Notes: generated by a model not told the origin, from the letters alone. A stretch of DNA of 37,749 nt from an uncultured Victivallales bacterium (GCA_903837355.1 CAILUI010000144.1:1-37749), one strand, 5' to 3'; shown: positions 24,106 to 32,880, counted from the first letter of the stretch. Numbers and translations: made by a program.

Positions 24106-25614
24106 TCAGCCAAGGGCATGTATGACTGCTGGTTCCAGTCCCAGCGCCTGGCGGACTTCGCGGACGTCATCGAAGGGGTGCTTCACGCCCTGGATCTCCT
24201 GGTAGGGCTCGTGGCCCTTGCCGGCGACCAGAACGATGTCGCCGGGCTCGGCCGCCGCGATGGCCGCGCCGATGGCCTGGCGGCGGTCGACATGCACCTC
24301 CACCGCGGTCCCGGCGGGCACTCCGGCCAGGATCTCGGCCAGAATGGCCTCTGGCGCCTCGCTGCGTGGGTTATCGCTGGTGACGTAAAGGCGGTCGGCA
24401 AGGCGGGCGGCCGCCGCGCCCATGCGGGGGCGCTTGCTGCGATCCCGGTCGCCGCCGCAGCCGAAGACCACCAGCAGGCGCCGTGGACGCAGCAGGCGCA
24501 GGGCCTTGAGCACATTCTCGAGCGCGTCGTCGGTGTGGGCATAGTCGACGTAGGCCGCCACGCCGCGCGGCGAGGCCAGCGCCTGCAGGCGTCCGGGGGC
24601 GCCGCGCGCCGCGCGCAGCGCCGTGGCAATCAGCGTCGCCGGCACGCCGCAGGCATGCGCCAGCGCCGCGGCGCAGGTCAGGTTGGCGACATTGTGCTGC
24701 CCGATCAGGGGCGACTCGATCTCCACCTCCGTCCGCCCCAGCCGCAGGCGGAAACAGCAGCCGGTGAAGCCTAGCCGCACATCCTTCCAGACACAGTCAG
24801 CCGCCTCGCTGCCCACCGTCACCAGGCGCGCGCTCCCCGTGCGGCTGAGCCGCTCAACCAGGCACCGACCGTAAGGGTCATCGACGTTGATGACCGCCGG
24901 TGCACCAGGCTCGAGGTAGTCCGTGAACAGCAGCGCCTTGGCCTCGAAGTAGGCGCGCATGGTCCCGTGATAGTCGAGGTGATCACCGGTCAGATTGGTG
25001 AACAGCGCCCCCGCGAACTGGGCCGTGCCGGCGCGCCGCTGCGCCAGGGCGTGGCTCGACATCTCCAACACGGCCCAGCCGCAACCGCCAGCCCGCATGC
25101 GGCCAAAGAGGTCCTGCAGGTCGAAGGGCGTCGGCGTGGTGCGGTCGGCCTCGACCTCGCGATCGCCCAGATCGTAACACACCGTCCCGACCATGCCGGT
25201 GACCTGGCCATGAGCGCGCAGCAGATGGCGCAGAAGATAGGCACACGTCGTCTTGCCGTTGGTTCCGGTCGCACCGAGCAGGAGCAGACTCCGGGCAGGG
25301 TACCCGGCCGCGCACTCCGCGACCCGTCCGGCGGCGGCGTAGGCGTCGCGCACCAGCAGTTGCGGCACCGCCGGGGAGAGTTCCAGAGGCCGCGCCGCGA
25401 CCACGCCACAGGCGCCCTGGCGGACCGCGGCCGCGGCATAGGCGGCGCCATCCTGGCGCGCGCCCGGGATGGCGCAGAACAGGTACCCCGGCTGCACCTG
25501 GCGCGAGTCCGCACAAGCCCCGCTGACCGGGGGGTTCAGGTCTCCCGTCGTGCCCCAGCACAGGTCGCCCAAGGCCTCAAGGTGCGTCCGCAAAGTCGGC
25601 TTCGGCAGTGCCAT
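24106..25614 (-). CDS. murE: UDP-MurNAc-tripeptide synthetase MurE
   Basis: A 502-aa cytoplasmic Mur ligase that adds the third amino acid to UDP-MurNAc-L-Ala-D-Glu. The ATP motif GATGTNGKTT lies at about 112-121, the TTPTPFDLQ segment follows, and HxxNLTCA-type central motifs are present. The DNPRSE motif (about 412-417) is the recognised signature of meso-diaminopimelate specificity, so the peptidoglycan is probably DAP-type. The ATG at 25614 has a GGAGG/GGGG stretch upstream and overlaps the end of ftsI by 38 nt; the frame runs open further but only as an ftsI shadow. murE is the last gene of the dcw block here: the usual murF and mraY do not follow. Confidence 0.95.
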   Translation of the reverse strand: MALPKPTLRTHLEALGDLCWGTTGDLNPPVSGACADSRQVQPGYLFCAIPGARQDGAAYAAAAVRQGACGVVAARPLELSPAVPQLLVRDAYAAAGRVAECAAGYPARSLLLLGATGTNGKTTCAYLLRHLLRAHGQVTGMVGTVCYDLGDREVEADRTTPTPFDLQDLFGRMRAGGCGWAVLEMSSHALAQRRAGTAQFAGALFTNLTGDHLDYHGTMRAYFEAKALLFTDYLEPGAPAVINVDDPYGRCLVERLSRTGSARLVTVGSEAADCVWKDVRLGFTGCCFRLRLGRTEVEIESPLIGQHNVANLTCAAALAHACGVPATLIATALRAARGAPGRLQALASPRGVAAYVDYAHTDDALENVLKALRLLRPRRLLVVFGCGGDRDRSKRPRMGAAAARLADRLYVTSDNPRSEAPEAILAEILAGVPAGTAVEVHVDRRQAIGAAIAAAEPGDIVLVAGKGHEPYQEIQGVKHPFDDVREVRQALGLEPAVIHALG

Positions 25615-27418
25615 CGCTCGTCCCCCTCCGCCGGGCTGCCTGCGCCGTCGTCGGCGCGCTTGGGGCCACCTGCAGGTAGCGCAGGGTACGCTCTGCAATG
25701 CGGCTGAATGTCGGCGCGGCGACGATACCGCCATAGCGGCTCCCACCCCGGGTCGGTTCGTCGGCCACGACCAACAGGACGAAGGCCGGGTTCTCGGCTG
25801 GCACGTAGCCGATGAAGCTGGAAATGCAGCGGTCGGAGGCGTAGAAGCCACCGCGACCACCGGGGCCGGTGATCCATTTCTGGGCCGTGCCCGTCTTGCC
25901 TGCCGTATCGTAGCCGGGGATCGCCGCTTTCGTGGCCGTCCCTCCTTCCCGGGTGACCAGTTTCAGCGCCTGCGTGATCTGCCTGGCCGTCTCGGGCCGC
26001 ACCGTCCGACCCTTGGTCATGGGCACGGAATAACGCTCCTCCCCCGTCTTCGGGTTGGTGATATGGTCGATGATATAGGGCTGCAGCATCACCCCATCGT
26101 TGGCCAGGGACGCATAGGCCTGAACCATCTGCAGAGGCGTCACCAGGACGCCCTGCCCGATCGGGAAACGGGTCACGGACAGCGTGTCCCACTTCGGCAG
26201 GTCACGGAAGATGCCGGTGGCCTCAGCCGGGAACAGCAGCGGCGCCCCATCGCCAAACTCGCGGAAGCCCAGCCCGATCGCTTTGCCGAAGCCAAAACGG
26301 TTCAGAACCTGGTACAAGCGCTTGTCGCCCATGGCCAGGGCGATCTTGGCGGTACCGATGTTGGAGGACTTCTGGATGATCTGGGCCACCGTCATCGTGT
26401 CGTACCGGTGACCAGCGTCCCGCAGCGACTTGCCGCCGTAGAACCAGGAACCACGCTCGCAGAAGAACGGGCTGTTGAGGCTGACGATGCCATAGTCCAG
26501 CGCTCCCGCCACCGAAACCCCTTTCATGATCGACCCCGGTTCGAACCCATGGGTCAGGATGAAGTTCTGCCAGGAGTCCGGGTTACGCATGGAAGCGCGG
26601 TCATTGGGGTCGTAGCTCGGCAGTTGGGCCCAGGCCATAATGGCACCGCTGGAGGGGTCCATCATCAGCGCATAGGCGGCCCGCGGCGCAAAGGTCTTGA
26701 ACAGGGTTGCGAGCTCGTCTTCGACCATCTGCTGGATCGGTTCCTGAACGGTCAGGTACACATCCCAGCCGTCGGCCGCTTCCAGTTCCCGGTAGATCCC
26801 GCCCTCGAACCGCACCCCGCGCCGGTCGCGCTCGAACACCGCGCGGCCGCTGGTGGGCCGCAGATGGCTATCCATGAGTTGTTCGACGCCGCTGGTCCCC
26901 TTGCCCTGCTCATTGAGGAACCCGATCAGGTTGGCCAGCAGGCGGCCTTTCGGGTAGAAGCGCCGGTAGCTGTCGACGAAGCGCAGCCCGCGGAACTGGT
27001 ACTCCTTGAGATGTTCGGCGGTGCGGATGTCGACCTGCCGGGCGACGACCACCTCCACCGGCCGGTCGCCCGCCTGGTCGGCCCGCGCAAACCGGGCCTG
27101 CAGGACCACCGGGCTGATCTTCAACTCGGCGGCCAGGGCCTGAATGACCTCCTGGCGCGAGCCCTTGAAGTTCCTCGGCTCGGCCAGGATATCCCGACAC
27201 GCCAGGTTGCCGGCGAGCGGCGTCCCCAGGCTGTCGTAGATGGCGCCGCGCCGGCCCAACTCCGTACGGCTGGTCAGGCATTTCTCCTGAGCCTTGGTGT
27301 GCAACTCGTCATGGCGGACGACCTGCACGTGGTAGACGTGGACGACCAGCACGCCAAAGGCCACCAACAGCCCCGCGGACAGCACCGAGAGCCGAGTCAG
27401 CAAGTGAATGCGTTTCAT
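25577..27418 (-). CDS. ftsI: Division-specific transpeptidase FtsI (class B penicillin-binding protein)
   Basis: A 613-aa septal peptidoglycan transpeptidase with one N-terminal membrane anchor (about 8-30) and a periplasmic body. The PBP dimerisation domain is at about 45-210. The transpeptidase domain carries all three active-site motifs: SIMK (about 297-300, nucleophile Ser), SSN (about 349-351) and KTGTAQ (about 507-512). The C-terminal 25 residues are low-complexity Ala/Thr/Arg-rich. ATG 27418 has GAGG six nt upstream and lies 8 nt after ftsL. No PASTA domain is seen. The stop lies inside murE, ensuring coupled translation. Confidence 0.95.
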   Translation of the reverse strand: MKRIHLLTRLSVLSAGLLVAFGVLVVHVYHVQVVRHDELHTKAQEKCLTSRTELGRRGAIYDSLGTPLAGNLACRDILAEPRNFKGSRQEVIQALAAELKISPVVLQARFARADQAGDRPVEVVVARQVDIRTAEHLKEYQFRGLRFVDSYRRFYPKGRLLANLIGFLNEQGKGTSGVEQLMDSHLRPTSGRAVFERDRRGVRFEGGIYRELEAADGWDVYLTVQEPIQQMVEDELATLFKTFAPRAAYALMMDPSSGAIMAWAQLPSYDPNDRASMRNPDSWQNFILTHGFEPGSIMKGVSVAGALDYGIVSLNSPFFCERGSWFYGGKSLRDAGHRYDTMTVAQIIQKSSNIGTAKIALAMGDKRLYQVLNRFGFGKAIGLGFREFGDGAPLLFPAEATGIFRDLPKWDTLSVTRFPIGQGVLVTPLQMVQAYASLANDGVMLQPYIIDHITNPKTGEERYSVPMTKGRTVRPETARQITQALKLVTREGGTATKAAIPGYDTAGKTGTAQKWITGPGGRGGFYASDRCISSFIGYVPAENPAFVLLVVADEPTRGGSRYGGIVAAPTFSRIAERTLRYLQVAPSAPTTAQAARRRGTSDGTAEADFADAP

Positions 27419-27426
27419 GCCTGGCC

Positions 27427-27843
27427 TCAGCCTCCGCGATCCGCCTTCGCCAACTCGGTCTCGCCCTGGTTCCGGCTGCCGCGCGCCGGTGCCGCGCTGC
27501 CGCGCATCCGGATCACCTGGCCTGGTTCCGGCATCCGCAGTCCGAGCCTGAGACGTTGGATCTGAGCGAAGATGCGGGAGCCGCTGCGGTACATCTCCAC
27601 CTCCAGGCCGAGGTTCTCGATCTCCTTGCTCCGCAAGCCGAAGCCACGCCGCAGTTCGGTGACCTGGCGCTTGAGTTTGACCTGCTCGCTGTTCAGCCGG
27701 ACAAAGACCAGGACCAGCCCAAAGGCCAGGGCCACGGTCAACGCGACCATGCCCCTGACCAGGCCCGACCGGCTCTTCGCTTCCAACGGGCTCACGCGCA
27801 CCCGCTCCCAGCGCACCACTCTGCTGCTGCGTCCCATTCCCAT
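27427..27843 (-). CDS. ftsL: FtsL-like cell division protein
   Basis: A 138-aa bitopic membrane protein at the ftsL position between rsmH and ftsI. A basic N-terminus (RSSRVVRWERVR) is followed by a transmembrane helix at about 33-51 and a periplasmic coiled coil at about 52-85 (LNSEQVKLKRQVTELRRG region). A LGLRMPEPGQVIRM segment near 100-113 matches the end of the septum-formation domain. FtsL sequences diverge strongly, so the name rests on position, size and topology. Start ATG 27843 follows GGAGGAG at close spacing; ATG 27837 is an alternative. The tail is Ala/Arg/Gly-rich. Confidence 0.8.
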   Translation of the reverse strand: MGMGRSSRVVRWERVRVSPLEAKSRSGLVRGMVALTVALAFGLVLVFVRLNSEQVKLKRQVTELRRGFGLRSKEIENLGLEVEMYRSGSRIFAQIQRLRLGLRMPEPGQVIRMRGSAAPARGSRNQGETELAKADRGG

Positions 27844-27863
27844 GGCTCCTCCCCCCGCTCTGC

Positions 27864-28829
27864 TCAACGCGGCGATCCGGCCGCGCGGGTTCGCTGTCCA
27901 ACCAGGCGCTCAGCCACGCGCAGACGCGCCGGGGCTGCCCGCGGATTCCGTTCCACCTCAGCCGCCCCCGCCGTCAGCGACTTGCGCGTCAACGGCTGCA
28001 GCCGGGCGGCCTTGGTACAAATGCAGACTGGGCAACTCGGGGGGCAGACACAATCCAGGGCTTCCTGACGAATGAACTGCTTGACCAGCCGGTCCTCCAA
28101 CGAGTGAAAGGTGATCACGGCCAGGCGACCGCCCGGGGCCAACACCTCGACCGCAGCCTGCAGACCCCGCTCCAACTCACCCAGTTCATCGTTCACCGCC
28201 ATGCGCAGCGCCTGGAAGCAGCGACTCGCCACCTGCAGGCCGCGCGCCCCCGGCCGACTGAGTACCTGCTCCAGCAGTTCGGCCAGTTCCACCGTGTGAC
28301 TCCAGGGCCGCTCTTCGCGCCGCGCCACCACCGCCCGCGCCACCGCCCGCGCCTTCGGTTCCTCGCCATACTCGCGGAACAACCGTGCCAGTTCGGCCTC
28401 CGACCAGGTGTTCAGAATGACGGCAGCCGTGGTGCGGTCCCGGCGGTCCATACGCATGTCGAGCGGCCCTTCGCGCCGAAACGAGAACCCCCGCGCCGCG
28501 GTGTCGATCTGCGGCGACGACATGCCAATGTCGAGCAGGACGGCGTCCACGGTCGCCCAACCCAGATCGTGCACGGCCTCGGCCAGGGTTGAGAACGGGC
28601 ACTGCCGCAGGTGCACCCGCGCTCCATAGCCCTGCAGCGCCACGGTCGCTACGGCCAGGGCATCGGCATCGCGATCCAGCCCCAACAACTCCACCGTCGG
28701 CAGACGCTGCAGCAACGCGGCGGCGTGGCCGCCCAGGCCCACCGTGCCGTCCACAATGCGCCGCACCGTGGGCGCAGCCAGGTGCTCCACCACCTCCGTC
28801 AGCAAGACTGGTTCGTGCCCGCCACTCAT
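27864..28829 (-). CDS. rsmH: 16S rRNA (cytosine-1402-N4) methyltransferase RsmH (MraW)
   Basis: A 321-aa SAM-dependent methyltransferase that modifies C1402 in the ribosomal P site. The hallmark start HEPVLLTEVVEHL (5-17) is present, with SAM motif VDGTVGLGGHA (about 26-36), LLDIGMSS (about 97-104) and the conserved VITFHSLEDRLVKQF block (about 235-249). A Cys-rich stretch (CVCPPSCPVCIC, about 258-269) could bind metal and is common in the family. ATG 28829 overlaps the mraZ stop as ATGA. Length and order are standard. Confidence 0.96.
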   Translation of the reverse strand: MSGGHEPVLLTEVVEHLAAPTVRRIVDGTVGLGGHAAALLQRLPTVELLGLDRDADALAVATVALQGYGARVHLRQCPFSTLAEAVHDLGWATVDAVLLDIGMSSPQIDTAARGFSFRREGPLDMRMDRRDRTTAAVILNTWSEAELARLFREYGEEPKARAVARAVVARREERPWSHTVELAELLEQVLSRPGARGLQVASRCFQALRMAVNDELGELERGLQAAVEVLAPGGRLAVITFHSLEDRLVKQFIRQEALDCVCPPSCPVCICTKAARLQPLTRKSLTAGAAEVERNPRAAPARLRVAERLVGQRTRAAGSPR

Positions 28830-29341
28830 GCTTCCTGGTCCGCCTTAATCACCGGCCGAGAGACCTGACCCAGTTCGTCCGGCCGGCTCGCCGCCAGGCG
28901 GTACACCTGGCGCGCCTTGGCCGCCGGCTCGCGCCGCTGCTCCCACTCCTCGGGCGCCCAGAGGGCAATCGTCAGAAAGGTACCGACCAGCACCACGCGG
29001 TCCGTGATCGCGGCATGTGCCATCAGCCCCGGAGTCAACGCGAAACGACCCTGCCGATCCACCACCACCGCCGTCGCTGAGGCCGCCAGGCTACCCAGCG
29101 ACACCAGCGCGTCGGGATTGCGCTGGAACTCCTCCTCCAACGCCGGCAGTTTCTTCTCGAACATCGCCATCGGCATCATCTCAATGCAGGGCTGCTCGTG
29201 CGCCAGCAGCATGAAGGCCCGATCCCCTTCGCTCTCCCCCCGCCAGCCCGTCGGCAAGGCAAGCCGACGCTGCGAGTCCACGCGGTACGCGTGCTCGCCC
29301 GTGAAATGCCGACAAGACTGACCCACAGTCAGCATCTGCAC
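28826..29341 (-). CDS. mraZ: Transcriptional regulator MraZ
   Basis: A 171-aa DNA-binding protein with two AbrB-like repeats, first gene of the dcw cluster, where MraZ autoregulates its operon. Repeat one contains FTGEHAYRVDSQRRLALPTGWR (positions about 13-34, key residues G15, D22, R25-R26, P30). Repeat two is at about 85-110 (AVVVDRQGRFALTPGLM). The C-terminus (about 140-171) is longer than usual. Start: GTG 29341 has AGGA at 8-nt spacing and is preferred; ATG 29335 lies two codons in but is 14 nt from that AGGA. Both give about ten extra residues before the family's usual F-T/L-G-E start. Four AGGA repeats precede it, a likely self-operator. Confidence 0.92.
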   Translation of the reverse strand: MQMLTVGQSCRHFTGEHAYRVDSQRRLALPTGWRGESEGDRAFMLLAHEQPCIEMMPMAMFEKKLPALEEEFQRNPDALVSLGSLAASATAVVVDRQGRFALTPGLMAHAAITDRVVLVGTFLTIALWAPEEWEQRREPAAKARQVYRLAASRPDELGQVSRPVIKADQEA

Positions 29342-29349
29342 TAGCCCAA

Positions 29350-29385
29350 TCCTATACTCTTCCTAAATCATCCTGAACTCTTCCT
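29350..29385 (-). promoter_or_regulatory. MraZ-box-like repeats: four AGGA units at one-turn spacing
   Basis: On the mraZ strand AGGA occurs at 29350-29353, 29361-29364, 29371-29374 and 29382-29385, with steps of 11, 10 and 11 nt. Two larger direct repeats beginning TAGGAAGAGT are contained in it. Known MraZ operators are short repeats about 10 bp apart just before mraZ (TGGG-type in E. coli). The AGGA nearest the gene can also serve as the Shine-Dalgarno sequence of GTG 29341. Confidence 0.55.
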
Positions 29386-29386
29386 A

Positions 29387-29415
29387 CTGATACCATGAAA
29401 GACTCCTGAATGCAA
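29387..29415 (-). promoter_or_regulatory. mraZ: Candidate promoter of the dcw operon
   Basis: Minus-strand TTGCAT (29410-29415) and TATCAG (29387-29392) are 17 nt apart. Transcription would start near 29380, so the AGGA repeats would lie between the -10 and the start codon, the place where MraZ binds in E. coli. Consensus matches are modest (3 of 6 and 4 of 6). Confidence 0.4.
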
Positions 29416-29438
29416 CCCCGATGAGGCCTGAAAAGTGC

Positions 29439-29455
29439 CCGGGGTCACACCCCGG
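29439..29455. other. Perfect 6-bp GC hairpin
   Basis: CCGGGG-TCACA-CCCCGG forms a perfect stem with a 5-nt loop upstream of the mraZ promoter. There is no T-run, so it does not look like a terminator. It may be a protein-binding palindrome or chance in GC-rich DNA. Confidence 0.25.
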
Positions 29456-29526
29456 CTGGTTGCCGTGGGCGTGCTCTCCAGGGCTGTTCTGTTTTCCCAA
29501 CGACCATCGCTGTTGGTCACCGGCAC

Positions 29527-29620
29527 GGTGAAAGCGTGAGAGCGTGATTGCGTGAGGGTTACGGCGCGTGTGCCGGCCGTCTGCCACGAATCCACGCTTT
29601 CACGTTCTCACGCGCTCACC
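29527..29620. repeat. Inverted array of 8-bp GCGTG-containing repeats
   Basis: The left arm (29527-29554) has GCGTG at 29534, 29542 and 29550, an exact 8-nt period. The right arm (29593-29620) has CACGC or CACGT at 29593, 29601 and 29609, again every 8 nt. The arms are inverted copies agreeing at 23 of 28 positions across a 38-nt GC-rich loop. The structure is non-coding and differs from a CRISPR array. I recall similar GTGAAAGCGTGA-like repeats scattered in other environmental genomes, but cannot verify that here. Confidence 0.6.
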
Positions 29621-29884
29621 CGTAGCGGGAACCGCGATCTTGGAACAGCCTTGGACGGCGGAGTGCATGACCCGATTGTCGGAAGGACGAAACCCGAGGG
29701 GGACTGCGCCTGCAGAGTGTATAGGGGCCTAGACTCGCAGTCTCTCCTATCCGTGGAATCCGCGCCACCCGTGGTCAATCCGGCTTTCTGGAGCGGAGAC
29801 AACACTGCCCTTGCGGTCGGCGCTTGGCGCGACAGATTAGGGTCCGGTCAGCCACACGCGATGGGACCCCGGAGGCACGGAGAG

Positions 29885-32851
29885 ATGGCGACGCTCAAGA
29901 TCGGCCTGACGGCACTGCTGCTCAGCCCTGCCGTGGCCATGGCCCTGGACCTGGTGACGGCCGGGCAGCCGGCTTGCGTTCTGGTGGTGCCTGACGAGCC
30001 CTTGCCGGGAGTCAGCCTCGCGGCCCAGGAACTGTGTGACCACGTCCGGCTGGCCAGCGGCGCCAGCCTGAGCGTGGTGCCGGAGAGTGCGGACCGGCCA
30101 GACGGCCTGGCCCGCGTCTACATCGGGGTCGGCAAGACCACGCGCGAAGCCATCACCCTGGCCTGGGACGAGTTGCCGCACAGCACCGCCGTGTTGCGGA
30201 CCGTCGGCGCGCGACTCTTCCTGGCCGGGCGGGATGGTGAGGGCACGCCGCTGCTGGACAACACCTCGGCGGGGAGCCTGTTTGCCGTCTATGAACTGCT
30301 GGAGCGCCAGCTTGGCGTACGCTGGTTGTGGCCGGGGGAACTGGGCACCTTCGTGCCGCCGCAGACCACCCTCAGTCTGCCCGACCTCGACCTGCAGATC
30401 CGCCCGCGGTTTCTGCACACGCGCGTGCGCTTTGGCGGTCTCTCGATCACCCCGGCCGGTTTCAGCAGCATGGCCGCCCGCGCCGAGTTCGCCGACCAGC
30501 AACTGCGCTGGCTGCGCCGACACCGCTTCAACCGCGGCGTGAGCCTGGAGTACGGTCACGGCTTCGAGGACTACTGGCAGCGCTTCGCGGCGAGCCATCC
30601 GGAGTACTTCAACCTGTTGCCCGACGGCCAGCGCCGTTCCGATCCGCTGTACTTCGGCGGCGAGGGGCGGCTGATCTCGATGTGCGTCTCCGCACCGGGA
30701 CTGGCGCGCGAGCGGGTACAGGAGTGGCAGCAGACGCGGACCCCGGACCGGCCGTGGGTCAACTGCGCCGAAAACGACACCTGCGGCAAGTGCACCTGTG
30801 CGGCCTGCCTGGCCTGGGATGCGCCGGGGACTGTCGAGGGCCGACCGGAACTCAGCCAGGGCGACGCCATCGAGCTGGCAGCGCAGGACTTCGCGGCCGG
30901 CAAGGCGGACTGGTCGCGCTGGCTGGGCTCAGTCTCGGACCGCTACGCCCGTTTCTGGCTGGCCACCCAGGCGGAAGCCCGCCGCGTCGATCCCGAGGCC
31001 ACGGTCCTGGCCTATGCCTACACCAACTACAAAGACGCGCCCCGACAGACGACCCTCAACGACCACATCATTGTCGCCATTGTCCCGGGCTTGATGTACC
31101 CCTGGACGGATGCCAAGCGGCAGGCCTTCCGAACGCAGTGGGAGGGCTGGTCCAAGGCCGGCGCGCGGCTCTACCTGCGGCCCAACTACACCCTGGACGG
31201 GCACGCCTTCCCAATCTTCTACGCGCACCGGCTGGCCGAGGACTTCAGCTTCGCCGCCGAACGAGGGCTCGTCGCCACCGATTTCGACTCGCTCACCTGC
31301 CAGTACGGCGTGCAAGGACCGAACCTCTACGCCCTGGCGCGCCTGCACGAGCACCCGGACTGGTCGTTCGCGCAGATCATGGCCGAGTACACGGCCGCCT
31401 TCGGTCCGGCGGCGGCGGCGGTGGAAGCCTACTTCAACTACTGGCGCCAGGTCTCGGACCAGGTCACCGACGCGACCCTGGCCGAAGCGGGCCGCCGCAG
31501 CGGCGCCGAGGGCGGGAGCTGGGCGCATTTCTACCTGTTCGCCGACACCATCTTCACGCCGCCGGTGATGGCGCAGGGCCGAGCGCTGCTCGAACAGGCC
31601 CGGCTGGCCGCGCAGGCCGACCCCAGCGCAGTCCGCCGCGTGGCGTTCCTCGAGAAGGGCCTGCGCCATGCCGAGCTGTGCCTCGCCGTCGAGCAGGCCC
31701 GCCGCGGCTACCTCGCCTCCGGTAACCTGCCCGACTACCAGGCCGCCTTGGCGACTCTGGACGATTTCCGCCGTGCCCTCGAGGGCGAGAGTGTCATCGG
31801 ACCCGGCATCCTGCGCTATCTCGAAGCCTCGAACTGGGATCGCTCCCTGCTGACCGCCCTCAAGCAGCCCGGCGAGCGCCTGCCTGGCCCGTGGCGGTTC
31901 CAGTTCGACCCCGCAAAGCAGGGCGAGGGCCTGGGCTGGCAGCGTCCGGACACCGCCGACCAGGACTGGCCGGAGATCGACATCAGCAGCCCCTGGGAGC
32001 AGCAGCCCCCGGGCAAACAGTGGGAGCAGGAGCACGGCCAGGGCTACAATGGGCTGGCCTGGTACCGTACCCGCTTCAGCCTCAAGCCGGCCCGGCCCGG
32101 CGAACGGGTCTCGTTGCTGTTCGGCGCCGTCGACGAGGCCTGCGTCATCTGGATCAATGGCCAGTCGGCGCTGACGCGCGTCTTCGCTGCGGCCACGGAC
32201 CCGAACAGTTGGCAGGAGGCCTTTGAGGTCGACGTCACACCGTGGGTCCGCTACGACCAACCCAATCTCCTGGCGGTGCGGGTCGAGGACAATGCCGGGG
32301 CCGGCGGCATCTGGCGACCGGTATGGGTCAGCCAGGTTGAGCCGGTGGCAATGGGCGCGGCTAACCTGGTTCCCGATGGCGACTTCGAGGCGGCTGACAC
32401 CGCCTGGAAGACGCACGTTGCCGCGGGCGAGTTCCGCTTTGAGATCGATCCTACGGTGGTCCACGGCGGCAAGGGCTCCGGCCGCATCGACTGCGTGCGA
32501 CCGGCCGAGCGGGAGCCGGAGCCCCGTGTGGGCACCGCCTGGGGACGCTGGTATCAGACCGGCCTGCCGGTCCAGCCGGGCAAGACCTACCGGCTCCGGG
32601 CCTGGGTGCTGACCGCCAAGGAGTTTGCCGGCAGCGCGGATCTCTGGCTGCGCTCGGCAGAAGGCGGTGAGGGTCCCGGCAACCACAGCGTCCGCCTGCT
32701 GCCCACGCATGGCCTCTGGCGGCAGGTCGAGTTCAACGGCATCGTCGCCGGCTCGAACTCGGCAGCCGTCTATCTGAACCTCATGGGCGGCACCGGCAGC
32801 GTCTGGTTCGACGATGTCGAGTTGGTGGAGAGCCCGGCCGCCGGTCCGTAG
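29885..32851 (+). CDS. Secreted DUF4838 glycoside-hydrolase-like protein with carbohydrate-binding C-terminus
   Basis: A 988-aa probable exported polysaccharide-degrading or sensing protein. A signal peptide is visible (MATLKIGLTALLLSPAVAMA). The N-terminal region (about 22-140) resembles the alpha-glucuronidase-type beta domain (LAAQELCDHV, VYIGVGKT, AVYELLERQLGVRWLWPGE). The DUF4838 core follows, with CGKCTCAACLAWD near 300. At about 665-815 a GH2-like sugar-binding jelly roll (DQDWPEIDISSPWEQ, YNGLAWYRTRF, VWINGQ) and at about 830-985 a CBM_4_9-like domain (LVPDGDFEAADTAW, GSVWFDDVELVE) complete it. Such proteins are frequent in Lentisphaerota, Verrucomicrobiota and Planctomycetota. Substrate unknown. 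ATG 29885 with GGAGG nine nt upstream is chosen over earlier in-frame starts because the signal peptide begins there. Confidence 0.85.
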   Translation: MATLKIGLTALLLSPAVAMALDLVTAGQPACVLVVPDEPLPGVSLAAQELCDHVRLASGASLSVVPESADRPDGLARVYIGVGKTTREAITLAWDELPHSTAVLRTVGARLFLAGRDGEGTPLLDNTSAGSLFAVYELLERQLGVRWLWPGELGTFVPPQTTLSLPDLDLQIRPRFLHTRVRFGGLSITPAGFSSMAARAEFADQQLRWLRRHRFNRGVSLEYGHGFEDYWQRFAASHPEYFNLLPDGQRRSDPLYFGGEGRLISMCVSAPGLARERVQEWQQTRTPDRPWVNCAENDTCGKCTCAACLAWDAPGTVEGRPELSQGDAIELAAQDFAAGKADWSRWLGSVSDRYARFWLATQAEARRVDPEATVLAYAYTNYKDAPRQTTLNDHIIVAIVPGLMYPWTDAKRQAFRTQWEGWSKAGARLYLRPNYTLDGHAFPIFYAHRLAEDFSFAAERGLVATDFDSLTCQYGVQGPNLYALARLHEHPDWSFAQIMAEYTAAFGPAAAAVEAYFNYWRQVSDQVTDATLAEAGRRSGAEGGSWAHFYLFADTIFTPPVMAQGRALLEQARLAAQADPSAVRRVAFLEKGLRHAELCLAVEQARRGYLASGNLPDYQAALATLDDFRRALEGESVIGPGILRYLEASNWDRSLLTALKQPGERLPGPWRFQFDPAKQGEGLGWQRPDTADQDWPEIDISSPWEQQPPGKQWEQEHGQGYNGLAWYRTRFSLKPARPGERVSLLFGAVDEACVIWINGQSALTRVFAAATDPNSWQEAFEVDVTPWVRYDQPNLLAVRVEDNAGAGGIWRPVWVSQVEPVAMGAANLVPDGDFEAADTAWKTHVAAGEFRFEIDPTVVHGGKGSGRIDCVRPAEREPEPRVGTAWGRWYQTGLPVQPGKTYRLRAWVLTAKEFAGSADLWLRSAEGGEGPGNHSVRLLPTHGLWRQVEFNGIVAGSNSAAVYLNLMGGTGSVWFDDVELVESPAAGP

Positions 32852-32880
32852 TGCGAGTTGGCCCCGTACAAGGATCAGAC

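Larger units (their letters stand above)
29342..29884. other. 543-nt divergent non-coding region between mraZ and the DUF4838 gene
   Basis: This stretch holds, in order, the AGGA repeats and promoter of mraZ (29350-29415), a GC hairpin (29439-29455) and an inverted array of 8-bp repeats (29527-29620), listed separately. An open frame runs from 29552 into the DUF4838 gene, but its translation before 29885 has no family character. From 29621 to 29884 only a tiny AGACT-CGC-AGTCT hairpin was noticed. No convincing plus-strand promoter was found. Confidence 0.6.

Noticed and set aside
29527..29620. CRISPR-like array
   Set aside because: Repeat units are 8 bp without spacers and are inverted rather than all in one orientation; no cas gene is present.
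29552..29884. N-terminal extension of the DUF4838 protein by 111 codons
   Set aside because: The extension has no domain or signal character and covers the 8-bp repeat array; the signal peptide starts at 29885.
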